Assembly (NCBI RefSeq): GCF_001816145.1
Contig: NZ_MDZB01000102.1
Location: forward strand, 1 to 53,475
Direction of reading: 5' to 3'
Length of the DNA stretch: 53,475 nt
Source of the DNA: Hymenobacter lapidarius
GTDB lineage: Bacteria; Bacteroidota; Bacteroidia; Cytophagales; Hymenobacteraceae
Made by a program: the position numbers and the translations under genes. Below the pieces are notes generated by a model. That model was not told the origin of the DNA. It worked only from the letters and a program-made list of their open reading frames with translations, and did not search any database. Position 1 is the first letter of the stretch; each line of letters starts with the position of its first letter. This document shows positions 47,167 through 53,475 of the stretch, in pieces.

Positions 47167-47556
47167 ATGCGTTTGAAACATTTCACGGTTGCTTTTGGTC
47201 AGCAACTTTTTAAATCTCTGGGCGATGAAAGCCGGGTGCGCATCCTGCATTTGCTGTGGCGCAACCGCGAAATGGTGGTGGCCGACCTGGAGCAGGTGCT
47301 GGATTTCACCCAGACCAAAACCAGTCGGCAATTATCGTACTTAAAAAACGCCGGCCTGGTGAGCGTGCGCCGGCTCGACAACTGGATGTACTATTCGCTG
47401 AAGCCAGAGGCGGCGGAATTGCTGCAGGAGTTGCTTGGCTTCATGGAAAAAGACCCGCAACTGCTTCACGACCAACAGTTGTATCAAACGCTGTGGTCGA
47501 ACCGCGAGCTGGCCGCGTATAAGCTGCAAAACCGGCACTGGCACGGGCCGGCATGA
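47167..47556 (+). CDS. ArsR-family winged-helix regulator
   Basis: 129 residues. The winged-helix DNA-binding domain covers about 12-85: LFKSLGDESRVRILHLLWRN, VADLEQVLDFTQTKTSRQLS (recognition helix) and YLKNAGLVSVRRLDNWMYYSL (wing). It has no Cys at all, so the classic ArsR/SmtB metal sites that need Cys are absent. A C-terminal tail of about 40 residues (KDPQLLHDQQLYQTLWSNREL) resembles that of other Bacteroidota ArsR proteins. It begins a plus-strand run with the ferredoxin-like gene 38 bases downstream. Confidence 0.9.
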   Translation: MRLKHFTVAFGQQLFKSLGDESRVRILHLLWRNREMVVADLEQVLDFTQTKTSRQLSYLKNAGLVSVRRLDNWMYYSLKPEAAELLQELLGFMEKDPQLLHDQQLYQTLWSNRELAAYKLQNRHWHGPA

Positions 47557-47594
47557 GCCCGGCCAGCCGGGCCCCAGCAACTTTTTGAATTGGT

Positions 47595-47912
47595 ATGAGC
47601 AAGGACCGCCGCCTGTTTGTGTGCGTGAAACAAAAATCCGGAGTGGGGGAGGACGTGGCCCGCGCCCTGAAAAAGGAGCTGAAGCAGCAGGGCCTGAAAA
47701 GCCAAGTGATTGCCGGAGAGAAATGGCGCACGCAGGTGCAGACCTGCAACTGCCTGGACCTGTGCCGCCACTGCAAAAAAGGCCCCGGCGCTGCACTGAT
47801 AGTGTATCCCGAAGGTACCGTGTACGGCAACGTGCGCCCCGCCGATGCCGCCGAGCTGGTAGCCGAGCACTTGGGCCGCGGCCAGGTAGTGAAGCGCTTG
47901 CGACTGGACTAG
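47595..47912 (+). CDS. Thioredoxin-like 2Fe-2S ferredoxin domain protein
   Basis: 105 residues. The thioredoxin-like ferredoxin pattern is RRLFVCV at the start, then TCNCLDLCRHCKKGPGAALI and VYPEGTVYGNV followed by AELVAEHL. Cys are C10, C51, C53, C57 and C60. Proteins of this type normally have a second Cys about 12 residues after the first, which is absent here; C51 or C60 may substitute. It may carry electrons or sense redox state. It lies directly after the ArsR-like gene. Confidence 0.85.
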   Translation: MSKDRRLFVCVKQKSGVGEDVARALKKELKQQGLKSQVIAGEKWRTQVQTCNCLDLCRHCKKGPGAALIVYPEGTVYGNVRPADAAELVAEHLGRGQVVKRLRLD

Positions 47913-48027
47913 CCCCGTGGCAATTACCCCAAAAAATGGGTCTTCCGGGGCAATCACCGCTTTGCCTTCCAACCGAAAGCAGGCAGAATCCGTTGTTAGC
48001 TCAATCAAAAGATTTTACCCCCTTCAC

Positions 48028-49227
48028 ATGCGCTTCCCCTTCGCAGCCCTCGCCCTGGCAGGGCTGGCTTTTACTGCCGCCGCCCAACCCGTTGCCCCGC
48101 CCGATACGGCCACCGTAGCGGCCGCGGCACCCAGCACTCCTGCCGCCGACGCCAAGCCCAAGCGCCTCACCATTCTGCCCATTCCGGTTGTTTTTTTTCA
48201 GGCCGAAACTGGCTTGGGCTACGGCCTGGGCGGCCTGCTCAGCGGCCGCTTCTCCGACGACACGCTCACGCGGCCTTCCAACATCCGGGTGCAGTACTGG
48301 CAAACCCAGAAGAAGCAGTCGCTTATTCAGCTGGTGCACACGGTGTACACGCCCGGCGAGAAGTTCTACCTCAACGGCGAAATCAGCGCTTACGACATCC
48401 TGCTCTACTACTACGGCACCGGGCCGGGCAGTAGCAGCAACGACGAGTCGGAAACTGCCTACAAACTTTTCATCGTCAACCAGCGCATTCAGAAGCAGGT
48501 AGCTCCCAAGCTGTTCTTTGGCGCACAGTACCGCTTCACGGGCATGCGCGACATTGAGATTCCGGCCGGTACGGTAGACGGTGTGGGCACCAACGTGAAC
48601 GTATTTCTGCGCGACCCCCGCGTGACGCCCCGCCAGCGCGAAAACACGCGCGTATCGGGCCTGGGCCCTGTTATTAGCTATGATACCCGCGACCTGCCGC
48701 TGGCCGCATTCCGGGGTAATCTGCTCGACGCCAGCGTCATGTTCAACGGTTCCGGCCTGGGTTCCGACTACCGGTTCGTGCGTTACCAGCTTGATGCCCG
48801 CCATTTTCAGCCGGTGTTCTCGGAGCGTACCATTCTGGCCATGCAATTTCTGGGGCAGTTCCATACCGGCGACGTGCCGTTCCGGGAGTTGGCCGGCGTG
48901 GGCGCCAACTTGGGCGGCACGCTCTACAACAACGCCAACCTGATGCGCGGCATCTACGAGCAGCGCTTCCGCGACCGCCAGATGGTGACCTTCCAGGCCG
49001 AGCTGCGCCAGAAGCTGTTCTGGCGCTTCGACGGCGCCGTGTTTGGCAGCGTCGGCAACGTGAGCAACTACATCGACAAGTTCAGCTTTAACCAAACCAA
49101 GTACGCCGGCGGCGCCGGCATCCGCTTCAACTTCGTGCGGCGCGACCGGCTCAACCTGCGCCTCGACTACGCGGGTGGCACGGGCAGCAAGCCCGGCATC
49201 CTTTTCGCCATCGGCGAAGCGTTCTAA
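48028..49227 (+). CDS. Outer-membrane beta-barrel, D15/BamA-like superfamily
   Basis: 399 residues from the ATG at 48028, with a signal peptide (about 1-20). A short Pro/Ala-rich linker leads to LTILPIPVVFFQAETGLGYG, a strand and turn seen in D15-type barrels without POTRA domains. Later blocks are GLGPVISYDTRDLPLAAFRG and ELAGVGANLGGTLYNN, then RDRQMVTFQAELRQKLFWRF, and a C-terminal Phe. Its function is unknown; related short barrels are annotated as surface antigens. It is 115 bases downstream of the ferredoxin gene and is followed by a terminator. Confidence 0.85.
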   Translation: MRFPFAALALAGLAFTAAAQPVAPPDTATVAAAAPSTPAADAKPKRLTILPIPVVFFQAETGLGYGLGGLLSGRFSDDTLTRPSNIRVQYWQTQKKQSLIQLVHTVYTPGEKFYLNGEISAYDILLYYYGTGPGSSSNDESETAYKLFIVNQRIQKQVAPKLFFGAQYRFTGMRDIEIPAGTVDGVGTNVNVFLRDPRVTPRQRENTRVSGLGPVISYDTRDLPLAAFRGNLLDASVMFNGSGLGSDYRFVRYQLDARHFQPVFSERTILAMQFLGQFHTGDVPFRELAGVGANLGGTLYNNANLMRGIYEQRFRDRQMVTFQAELRQKLFWRFDGAVFGSVGNVSNYIDKFSFNQTKYAGGAGIRFNFVRRDRLNLRLDYAGGTGSKPGILFAIGEAF

Positions 49228-49255
49228 GTCAACTTCACAAGCTGGCATTTCTTAC

Positions 49256-49288
49256 AAAAGGCTCCTCTGTTATCAGGGGAGCCTTTTG
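49256..49288 (+). terminator. Terminator after the barrel gene
   Basis: AAAAGGCTCC pairs with GGAGCCTTTT, extended by CTG/CAG with a one-base offset around a TTAT loop. It lies 29 bases past the stop codon. The bases from here to 49455 hold no gene I can support. Confidence 0.9.
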
Positions 49289-49455
49289 CGTGCAGGAATG
49301 TTTGGCTGATTGAAGCGGCTTAGCATGGCGTTTTTTGCCTTCTTAAACAGTCTTGTAAGATATTTTGGGGTCAGCCCTGTTTTTTAAACAGGTTGGTCAT
49401 CAGAATAAAAGACCTTTGCCACAGTTGAGGATAAGCAAAAGTAGGTGCCCTCAAA

Positions 49456-50772
49456 ATGCCTCCGCCACTATCCTTACAACAGGGCCGGCCGTACACGGCT
49501 CTGATGAACCACGCTGCGCCTGCCCGCTTTCTCGGCTCTCACGAAGCCACTGCTTCTACCCCGTCTCTATCAGCCTGCTCGTCACCTGCGGTCCTGCGCC
49601 GGGGACGCGATGCGGCGCGGGTGCACCGGCAGCTGCCACCGCCCCGCGCCGAGCTGCGGGCGTGCGTCATCATCCCCGCCAAAGACGAAGCCCTGAACCT
49701 GCCAGCCACCCTGGCCGCCCTGGCCGCCCAAACCGATGGGCACGGCCAAGCCCTGCCCGCCGGCTGCTTCGAGGTACTCGTGCTGGCCAATAACTGCACC
49801 GATGCCACGGCCGCCGTGGTGCGTCAGCATGCGCGGCTTTTCCCGCAAGTAGTGCTGCACGTAGCCGAGCTGTGCCTCCCGCCAGCCAGGGCCCACGTGG
49901 GCCGCGCCCGGCGTCTGCTCATGGACGAGGCCTGCGCGCGTCTGGAGCAGGTGGGCGCGCCCGGCGCCATCATTGCCAGCACCGATGCCGATACCTGCGT
50001 GGCCCCCACCTGGCTAGCCGCTATTGAGGCCGAAATAGCGGCTGGGGCCGATGCCGTGGGCGGCCGCATCCACAGCGAAATCAGTGGGGAGGAGCTGCTG
50101 CCCCTGCGCCGCCTGCAAACCCGCGATACTGCCTACCGCCTGCTGTGCGCCCGGCTCGAAAGCCTGCTCGACCCCAACCGCGCCGACCCGTGGCCGCGCC
50201 ACCACCAGCATTTTGGCGCCAGCTTGGCCCTCACCACCCGCGCCTACCGCCGGGTGGGCGGCCTGCCCGAAGTACGTTTTCTGGAAGACGAAGCTTTGTG
50301 CCAGGCCCTGCGCCGCCACGACTTGCGGGTGCGCCACAGCCCCCACGTGCAGGTGCTCACCTCGGCGCGCCGGGAGGGCCGGGTGGAAGTGGGCTTGTCG
50401 TGGCAGCTGCGCGAGTGGCTGAACATGAGCCGGCAATACCGCGAGCCGCACGTAGAATGCCCCCGCCAGCTGGCCGCCCTGTGGCAGGTGCGGCGCCAGC
50501 TGCGGGCGTACTGGGGCCGCCGGGCCGTGCAGCGCAACCACGCGCTGGCCACGCGCCTGGGCCTGGCGGCGTCAGCGCTGCAAGCCCAGGTGCAGCAAGC
50601 GGCCAGCTTCGGTGAGCTATGGGATAACATAGTAGCCACCGCCCCAAACGCTACCGTGGCGCTGGTGCCGCTGTCGCGGGCGTTGCGGGAGTTGCCACTG
50701 CTTATTAAGTCGGCGCAGGCAGTCCGCCGGACAGCTTCGGTACCACAGCTGCTGGCGCAGTTTTCAGGCTAG
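49456..50772 (+). CDS. Family 2 glycosyltransferase
   Basis: 438 residues from the ATG at 49456; an ATG at 49504 would give 422. The GT-A domain starts after a long unstructured N-terminus (about 1-65): ACVIIPAKDEALNLPATLAA, then VLVLANNCTDAT. The metal-binding DxD is in ASTDADTCVAPTWL, and the acceptor-side Glu-Asp is in GLPEVRFLEDEALCQAL. The C-terminal 150 residues are Arg/Ala-rich without membrane helices, so it is probably soluble. Donor and acceptor are unknown. It ends 31 bases before the convergent S9 peptidase gene. Confidence 0.87.
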   Translation: MPPPLSLQQGRPYTALMNHAAPARFLGSHEATASTPSLSACSSPAVLRRGRDAARVHRQLPPPRAELRACVIIPAKDEALNLPATLAALAAQTDGHGQALPAGCFEVLVLANNCTDATAAVVRQHARLFPQVVLHVAELCLPPARAHVGRARRLLMDEACARLEQVGAPGAIIASTDADTCVAPTWLAAIEAEIAAGADAVGGRIHSEISGEELLPLRRLQTRDTAYRLLCARLESLLDPNRADPWPRHHQHFGASLALTTRAYRRVGGLPEVRFLEDEALCQALRRHDLRVRHSPHVQVLTSARREGRVEVGLSWQLREWLNMSRQYREPHVECPRQLAALWQVRRQLRAYWGRRAVQRNHALATRLGLAASALQAQVQQAASFGELWDNIVATAPNATVALVPLSRALRELPLLIKSAQAVRRTASVPQLLAQFSG

Positions 50773-50803
50773 GCGGTTGAAACCGCCAGCGAGTCAGAAC
50801 TAT

Positions 50804-53260
50804 CTATTTCTCCGTTTTTAAGCCGGAAGGTGGCATGCCGCCAGGGTTCAGGTTGGATTCAAATAGCTTGAGGATGCGCTTGTACTCGTCAGTCCAGGAG
50901 CTGGGCTCGACGAAACCGTGGTCTTCCACGGGGTACACGGCCAGCTCCCAATTCTCCTTCTTCAGTTCAATGAGGCGCTGCGTGAGGCGCACGATGTCCT
51001 GGAAATGCACGTTGGTATCCACCATGCCGTGGCACATGAGCAGGGCGCCCTTCAGCCCGGCCGCGTAGTTGATGGGGGAAGAGCGGGCGTAGGCGATGCT
51101 GTCCTGGTAGGGCTCGTTCAGGATGTTGTCGGTGTAGCCGTGGTTGTAATGCGCCCAGTCGGTTACCGAGCGGAGGGCGGCCCCGGCCTTGAATACTTCC
51201 GGCTGCGTGAACATGGCCATGAGCGTGATAAAGCCGCCGTAGCTGCCGCCGTAAATGCCGATGCGCTGGGGGCTAACGCCGTATTTTTCAGCTAGCAGCT
51301 TGGCGCCATCCACGTGGTCGGAGAGGTCTTTGCCGCCCATGTAGCGGTAGATGCCCGTGCGCACGTCGCGGCCGTAGCCGGCCGAGCCCCGGTAGTCGAT
51401 ATCGAGCACCGTGTAGCCTTTGTCCACCAGCAGGTTGTGGAACATGTACTCGCGGGAGTAGCTGCTCCACCACTTGTGCGCGTTTTGCAGGTAGCCCGCG
51501 CCGTGCACGAAAATCACGGCCGGGCCCTGGGCCTGCGGCGTGGCCGGCCGGTACAGCCGGGCATAGACGTCGGCCCCGTCCTGGGCTTTTATGGTAATAA
51601 TCTCCGGGTCGCGCCAGGGGTAGCTCTCAAACTCGGCGGTGGTGGAGCGCGTGAGCTGGCGCATGGCCGCGCCGGGCTTGTTGGGCATCACGTACAGCTC
51701 CCAGGGCTTGTTGGCGTAGCTGTAGCGCACGGCCAGGGTCTTTTCATCGGGCGAAAGCGTAACTTCGCTGGCGCCGGGCTTGGTCGTGATTTGGGTGAGG
51801 GCGCCGCCTTCCACCGGCATCCGGAAAAACTGCTGCTCGCCGGGGTTGGTCTTGTTGGTGCTGAGGTACCAGGTTTTCTCGTCTTGGCTCAACTGGGCCT
51901 GCTGCACCTCAAACTTGCCGCTGGTGAGGGCCTTTTTCTGGCCCGTGGTCACGTCCACGGTGTAGAGGTGGGAGTAGCCCGATTCCTCGCTCTGGAACCA
52001 CACCCGGCGGTTGTCGGCCAGCCAGCCCACGTTGCCCGCGCCGTTGCCAATGCCGGGCCCGCTAATCCAGGCCTCGTCGCGCTGCCGGTCCAGCAGGCTG
52101 ATTTTCTGGGTAGCGGGGTCCAGGGCCACCAGCCACCGGTCCTTGTTGTCGGCGGAGCGCATCACCAGAAAAGCCCGCTGGCCATTGTCCGACCACACCG
52201 GGCGGAAGGGCACCACCCGGCGGGTTTCGGTGGGTTTCTTTTCTTTTTTAGCCTTGGTGCTGTCGGCGGGCTGGGGCGCTTTGGCCGGCAGCTGGTATTC
52301 CTTGCGGTACGCCGGCAGCTCGTCCAGTCCTTTCAGCTCCTTATAGCCCAGCACAAACGTGGTATCGCGCCCAATATCGTAGATGCCCATTTCGTAGGCC
52401 GTCTGGGTAGCGCCCACTTTGGTGCGGGTAGAAATGTCTTCCGTGAAGCCCGATGCCGTGACAAAGCTGGGCACAATGGCCACCTTCTGCTTGTCGGGCG
52501 CCGCCTGAATGGAGTAGGTCACAAACCGCCCGTCGGGGCTGAGCTGCAGGTTTTCCACCGTTTTAGCGCCCAAGTAAATGGCTTTGGGCCGCAGCTGAGC
52601 CAGGGCTTTTTGCTGCTTTTCGCGGGCTCTCACGTCCTGGTCGCGCTGCCGAATTACTTCAAATAAAGCCATTTGCCCGGCTTTGAGGTACTTCTCGGCC
52701 GGGCTGAGGTCGGTGCCGGCGGGCCGGGGGCCGCGCCGGAAGTCGGTGCACTGGGTGGTTTCGCCGGTGGCGGGGTCCCAGGTAAAGAGGTTGCCGCCGC
52801 GAGTGTAGCTCACCACGCGGTCGAGCAGGGCAAAATCGGCCTCGGTTTCGCGTTCGGCGGTGTTGGTCACGCGCCGGGCCTTCTGGGTTTTCAGGTCCAG
52901 CAGGTAAATGTCGCCGTCTTTCTCATACACCTTGCGGGTGTGGCGCTGGTCATACTGCCCACGGCTGGCCGGCAAAGCACGCTGTTCGCGCAGGCTGATT
53001 TTCTGCGGCTTGCCGCCGCCCGGCGCCACGCTGTACAGTGAGTCGCGCCGCGCCTTTTCGGGGTTCCAGCTAAAGTAGATGCGCTTGCCATCCTCGCCCC
53101 AATACACGTTCGATGGCGAAGCGCCCACCCATTGCGCCGGCTCGCGCATGATTTTTTCAACGGTGAGCGGGGCCAGCGTGGGGTTTCCGGCGGTGGGAGC
53201 CTGGGCCTGCACGGCCACCGGCAAGGCCAGAGGCAACGCGGCGAGAAGAAGAAAACGCAT
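50804..53260 (-). CDS. S9-family prolyl oligopeptidase/dipeptidyl peptidase
   Basis: 818 residues from the ATG at 53260, with a signal peptide (about 1-20, LPVAVQAQA). The N-terminal half is a DPP IV-type beta-propeller (repeats such as LSPDGRFVTYSIQ, VWSDNGQRAFLVM, LSPDEKTLAVRYS). The C-terminal alpha/beta-hydrolase has Ser673 in YGGSYGGF, Asp748 in GMVDTNVHFQD and His781 in VEDHGF. It probably cleaves peptides in the periplasm as part of peptide nutrition. It is monocistronic and convergent to the glycosyltransferase. Confidence 0.94.
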   Translation of the reverse strand: MRFLLLAALPLALPVAVQAQAPTAGNPTLAPLTVEKIMREPAQWVGASPSNVYWGEDGKRIYFSWNPEKARRDSLYSVAPGGGKPQKISLREQRALPASRGQYDQRHTRKVYEKDGDIYLLDLKTQKARRVTNTAERETEADFALLDRVVSYTRGGNLFTWDPATGETTQCTDFRRGPRPAGTDLSPAEKYLKAGQMALFEVIRQRDQDVRAREKQQKALAQLRPKAIYLGAKTVENLQLSPDGRFVTYSIQAAPDKQKVAIVPSFVTASGFTEDISTRTKVGATQTAYEMGIYDIGRDTTFVLGYKELKGLDELPAYRKEYQLPAKAPQPADSTKAKKEKKPTETRRVVPFRPVWSDNGQRAFLVMRSADNKDRWLVALDPATQKISLLDRQRDEAWISGPGIGNGAGNVGWLADNRRVWFQSEESGYSHLYTVDVTTGQKKALTSGKFEVQQAQLSQDEKTWYLSTNKTNPGEQQFFRMPVEGGALTQITTKPGASEVTLSPDEKTLAVRYSYANKPWELYVMPNKPGAAMRQLTRSTTAEFESYPWRDPEIITIKAQDGADVYARLYRPATPQAQGPAVIFVHGAGYLQNAHKWWSSYSREYMFHNLLVDKGYTVLDIDYRGSAGYGRDVRTGIYRYMGGKDLSDHVDGAKLLAEKYGVSPQRIGIYGGSYGGFITLMAMFTQPEVFKAGAALRSVTDWAHYNHGYTDNILNEPYQDSIAYARSSPINYAAGLKGALLMCHGMVDTNVHFQDIVRLTQRLIELKKENWELAVYPVEDHGFVEPSSWTDEYKRILKLFESNLNPGGMPPSGLKTEK

Positions 53261-53347
53261 AGAAAAGCAGGGGCTAAGTAAGGCTGCCAACGAGTGCGCA
53301 AAACGGTGGCAACGGCCACGCCCGCAACGCCTGGCTCACCAATGGAG

Positions 53348-53355
53348 CAAAGCTA
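53348..53355 (-). promoter_or_regulatory. Possible -7 element of the S9 peptidase gene
   Basis: TAGCTTTG on the minus strand fits TAnnTTTG and lies 88 bases before the ATG. No TTG is found at the usual distance upstream, and the nearby insertion-sequence end may have replaced the original upstream half. Confidence 0.4.
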
Positions 53356-53424
53356 CCCACCAGCTGCGGTTATTTTTAGAGCGGTTCCCAGGTTGGCGTA
53401 CATGTTTTGATTTATCTTTCCGGG

Positions 53425-53475
53425 ATGCAAGCGTATTCTCAGGACCTGCGTGAGCGGGTGATGGCGGCCCGCCAA
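53425..53475 (+). CDS. IS630-family transposase, N-terminal start (cut by window end)
   Basis: The last 51 bases encode MQAYSQDLRERVMAARQ from the ATG at 53425. This is the helix-turn-helix start shared by many IS630-family transposases (Tyr-Ser-x-Asp-Leu-Arg-x-Arg-Val). The left end of the element may begin at GAGCGGTTCCCAGGTTGGCG (53379), directly after a TA, the target dinucleotide of IS630 elements. The end call is an inference. The rest lies outside the window. Confidence 0.75.
   Translation, partial: MQAYSQDLRERVMAARQ

Noticed and set aside
50772..50787. GGCGGTT/AACCGCC hairpin between the glycosyltransferase and the S9 peptidase
   Set aside because: Only a 7-base stem with a two-base loop and no T-run; too weak to call a terminator.
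1..53475. tRNA, rRNA and riboswitches
   Set aside because: No cloverleaf with a GGTTCGAATCC-type arm, no rRNA-like stretch and no recognisable riboswitch core was seen on either strand by eye; a covariance-model search would be decisive.

Overview
The window looks like chromosome of a GC-rich member of the Bacteroidota, most like Hymenobacter or a close relative in Cytophagales. The evidence is a type IX secretion gene pair (porU-porV), a giant secreted protein ending in a T9SS sorting domain, Bacteroidota-type promoters (TTTG, about 19-20 bases, TAnnTTTG), a short NuoG without a molybdopterin domain, and high GC content. The genus is inferred, not shown.

Layout. 1-171 is the C-terminal end of an IS1-family transposase. 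244-904 holds a small conserved-looking protein overlapping a nucleotidyltransferase gene, a possible toxin-antitoxin-like pair. 1418-10173 is a minus-strand complex I operon, nuoABCDEFGHIJ, with a good promoter upstream of nuoA. It stops at nuoJ with a strong terminator; nuoK, L, M and N are not in the window. Six of its nine gene junctions carry palindromic repeats. 10229-17018 is mostly housekeeping: Uma2 nuclease, PruA, a dNMP-kinase-like ATPase, a YjjG-like HAD phosphatase, a UbiA prenyltransferase, a cold-shock protein, IscX, an adrenodoxin-type ferredoxin and a DUF2520 oxidoreductase. 17168-23632 is a cytochrome c maturation cluster (ccmB, C, D, E, F) interrupted by a secreted protein of unknown role and by a nucleotidyltransferase whose HEPN partner is reduced to a C-terminal stub.

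23833-35724 holds a TolB-propeller/outer-membrane-barrel fusion, a DAO-type oxidase, an MBL hydrolase, phosphatidylserine synthase, and porU-porV. 35932-37242 is an M16 peptidase homologue without its zinc motif. 37605-44573 is a 2322-residue repeat protein (Ig-like, MBG and YDG type repeats) with a T9SS C-terminal domain, so a likely client of the PorU/PorV system encoded nearby. 44885-53260 has a type II NADH dehydrogenase, a small CarboxypepD-like secreted protein, a divergent ArsR-like regulator followed by a thioredoxin-like ferredoxin and a D15-like barrel, a family 2 glycosyltransferase and an S9 peptidase. The window ends in the first codons of an IS630-family transposase.

The energy genes form a theme: complex I and NDH-2 both feed the quinone pool, ccm genes build c-type cytochromes, and ferredoxin/IscX belong to Fe-S supply. 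The strongest unexplained signal is the non-coding palindromes. One family is built on GTCATGCTGAGC-type ends, with nine loci including one copy nested inside another. Three further palindromes of about 100 bases are each made of a short AT-rich word. One GC-rich nested palindrome also occurs. No tRNA, rRNA or CRISPR array was seen.
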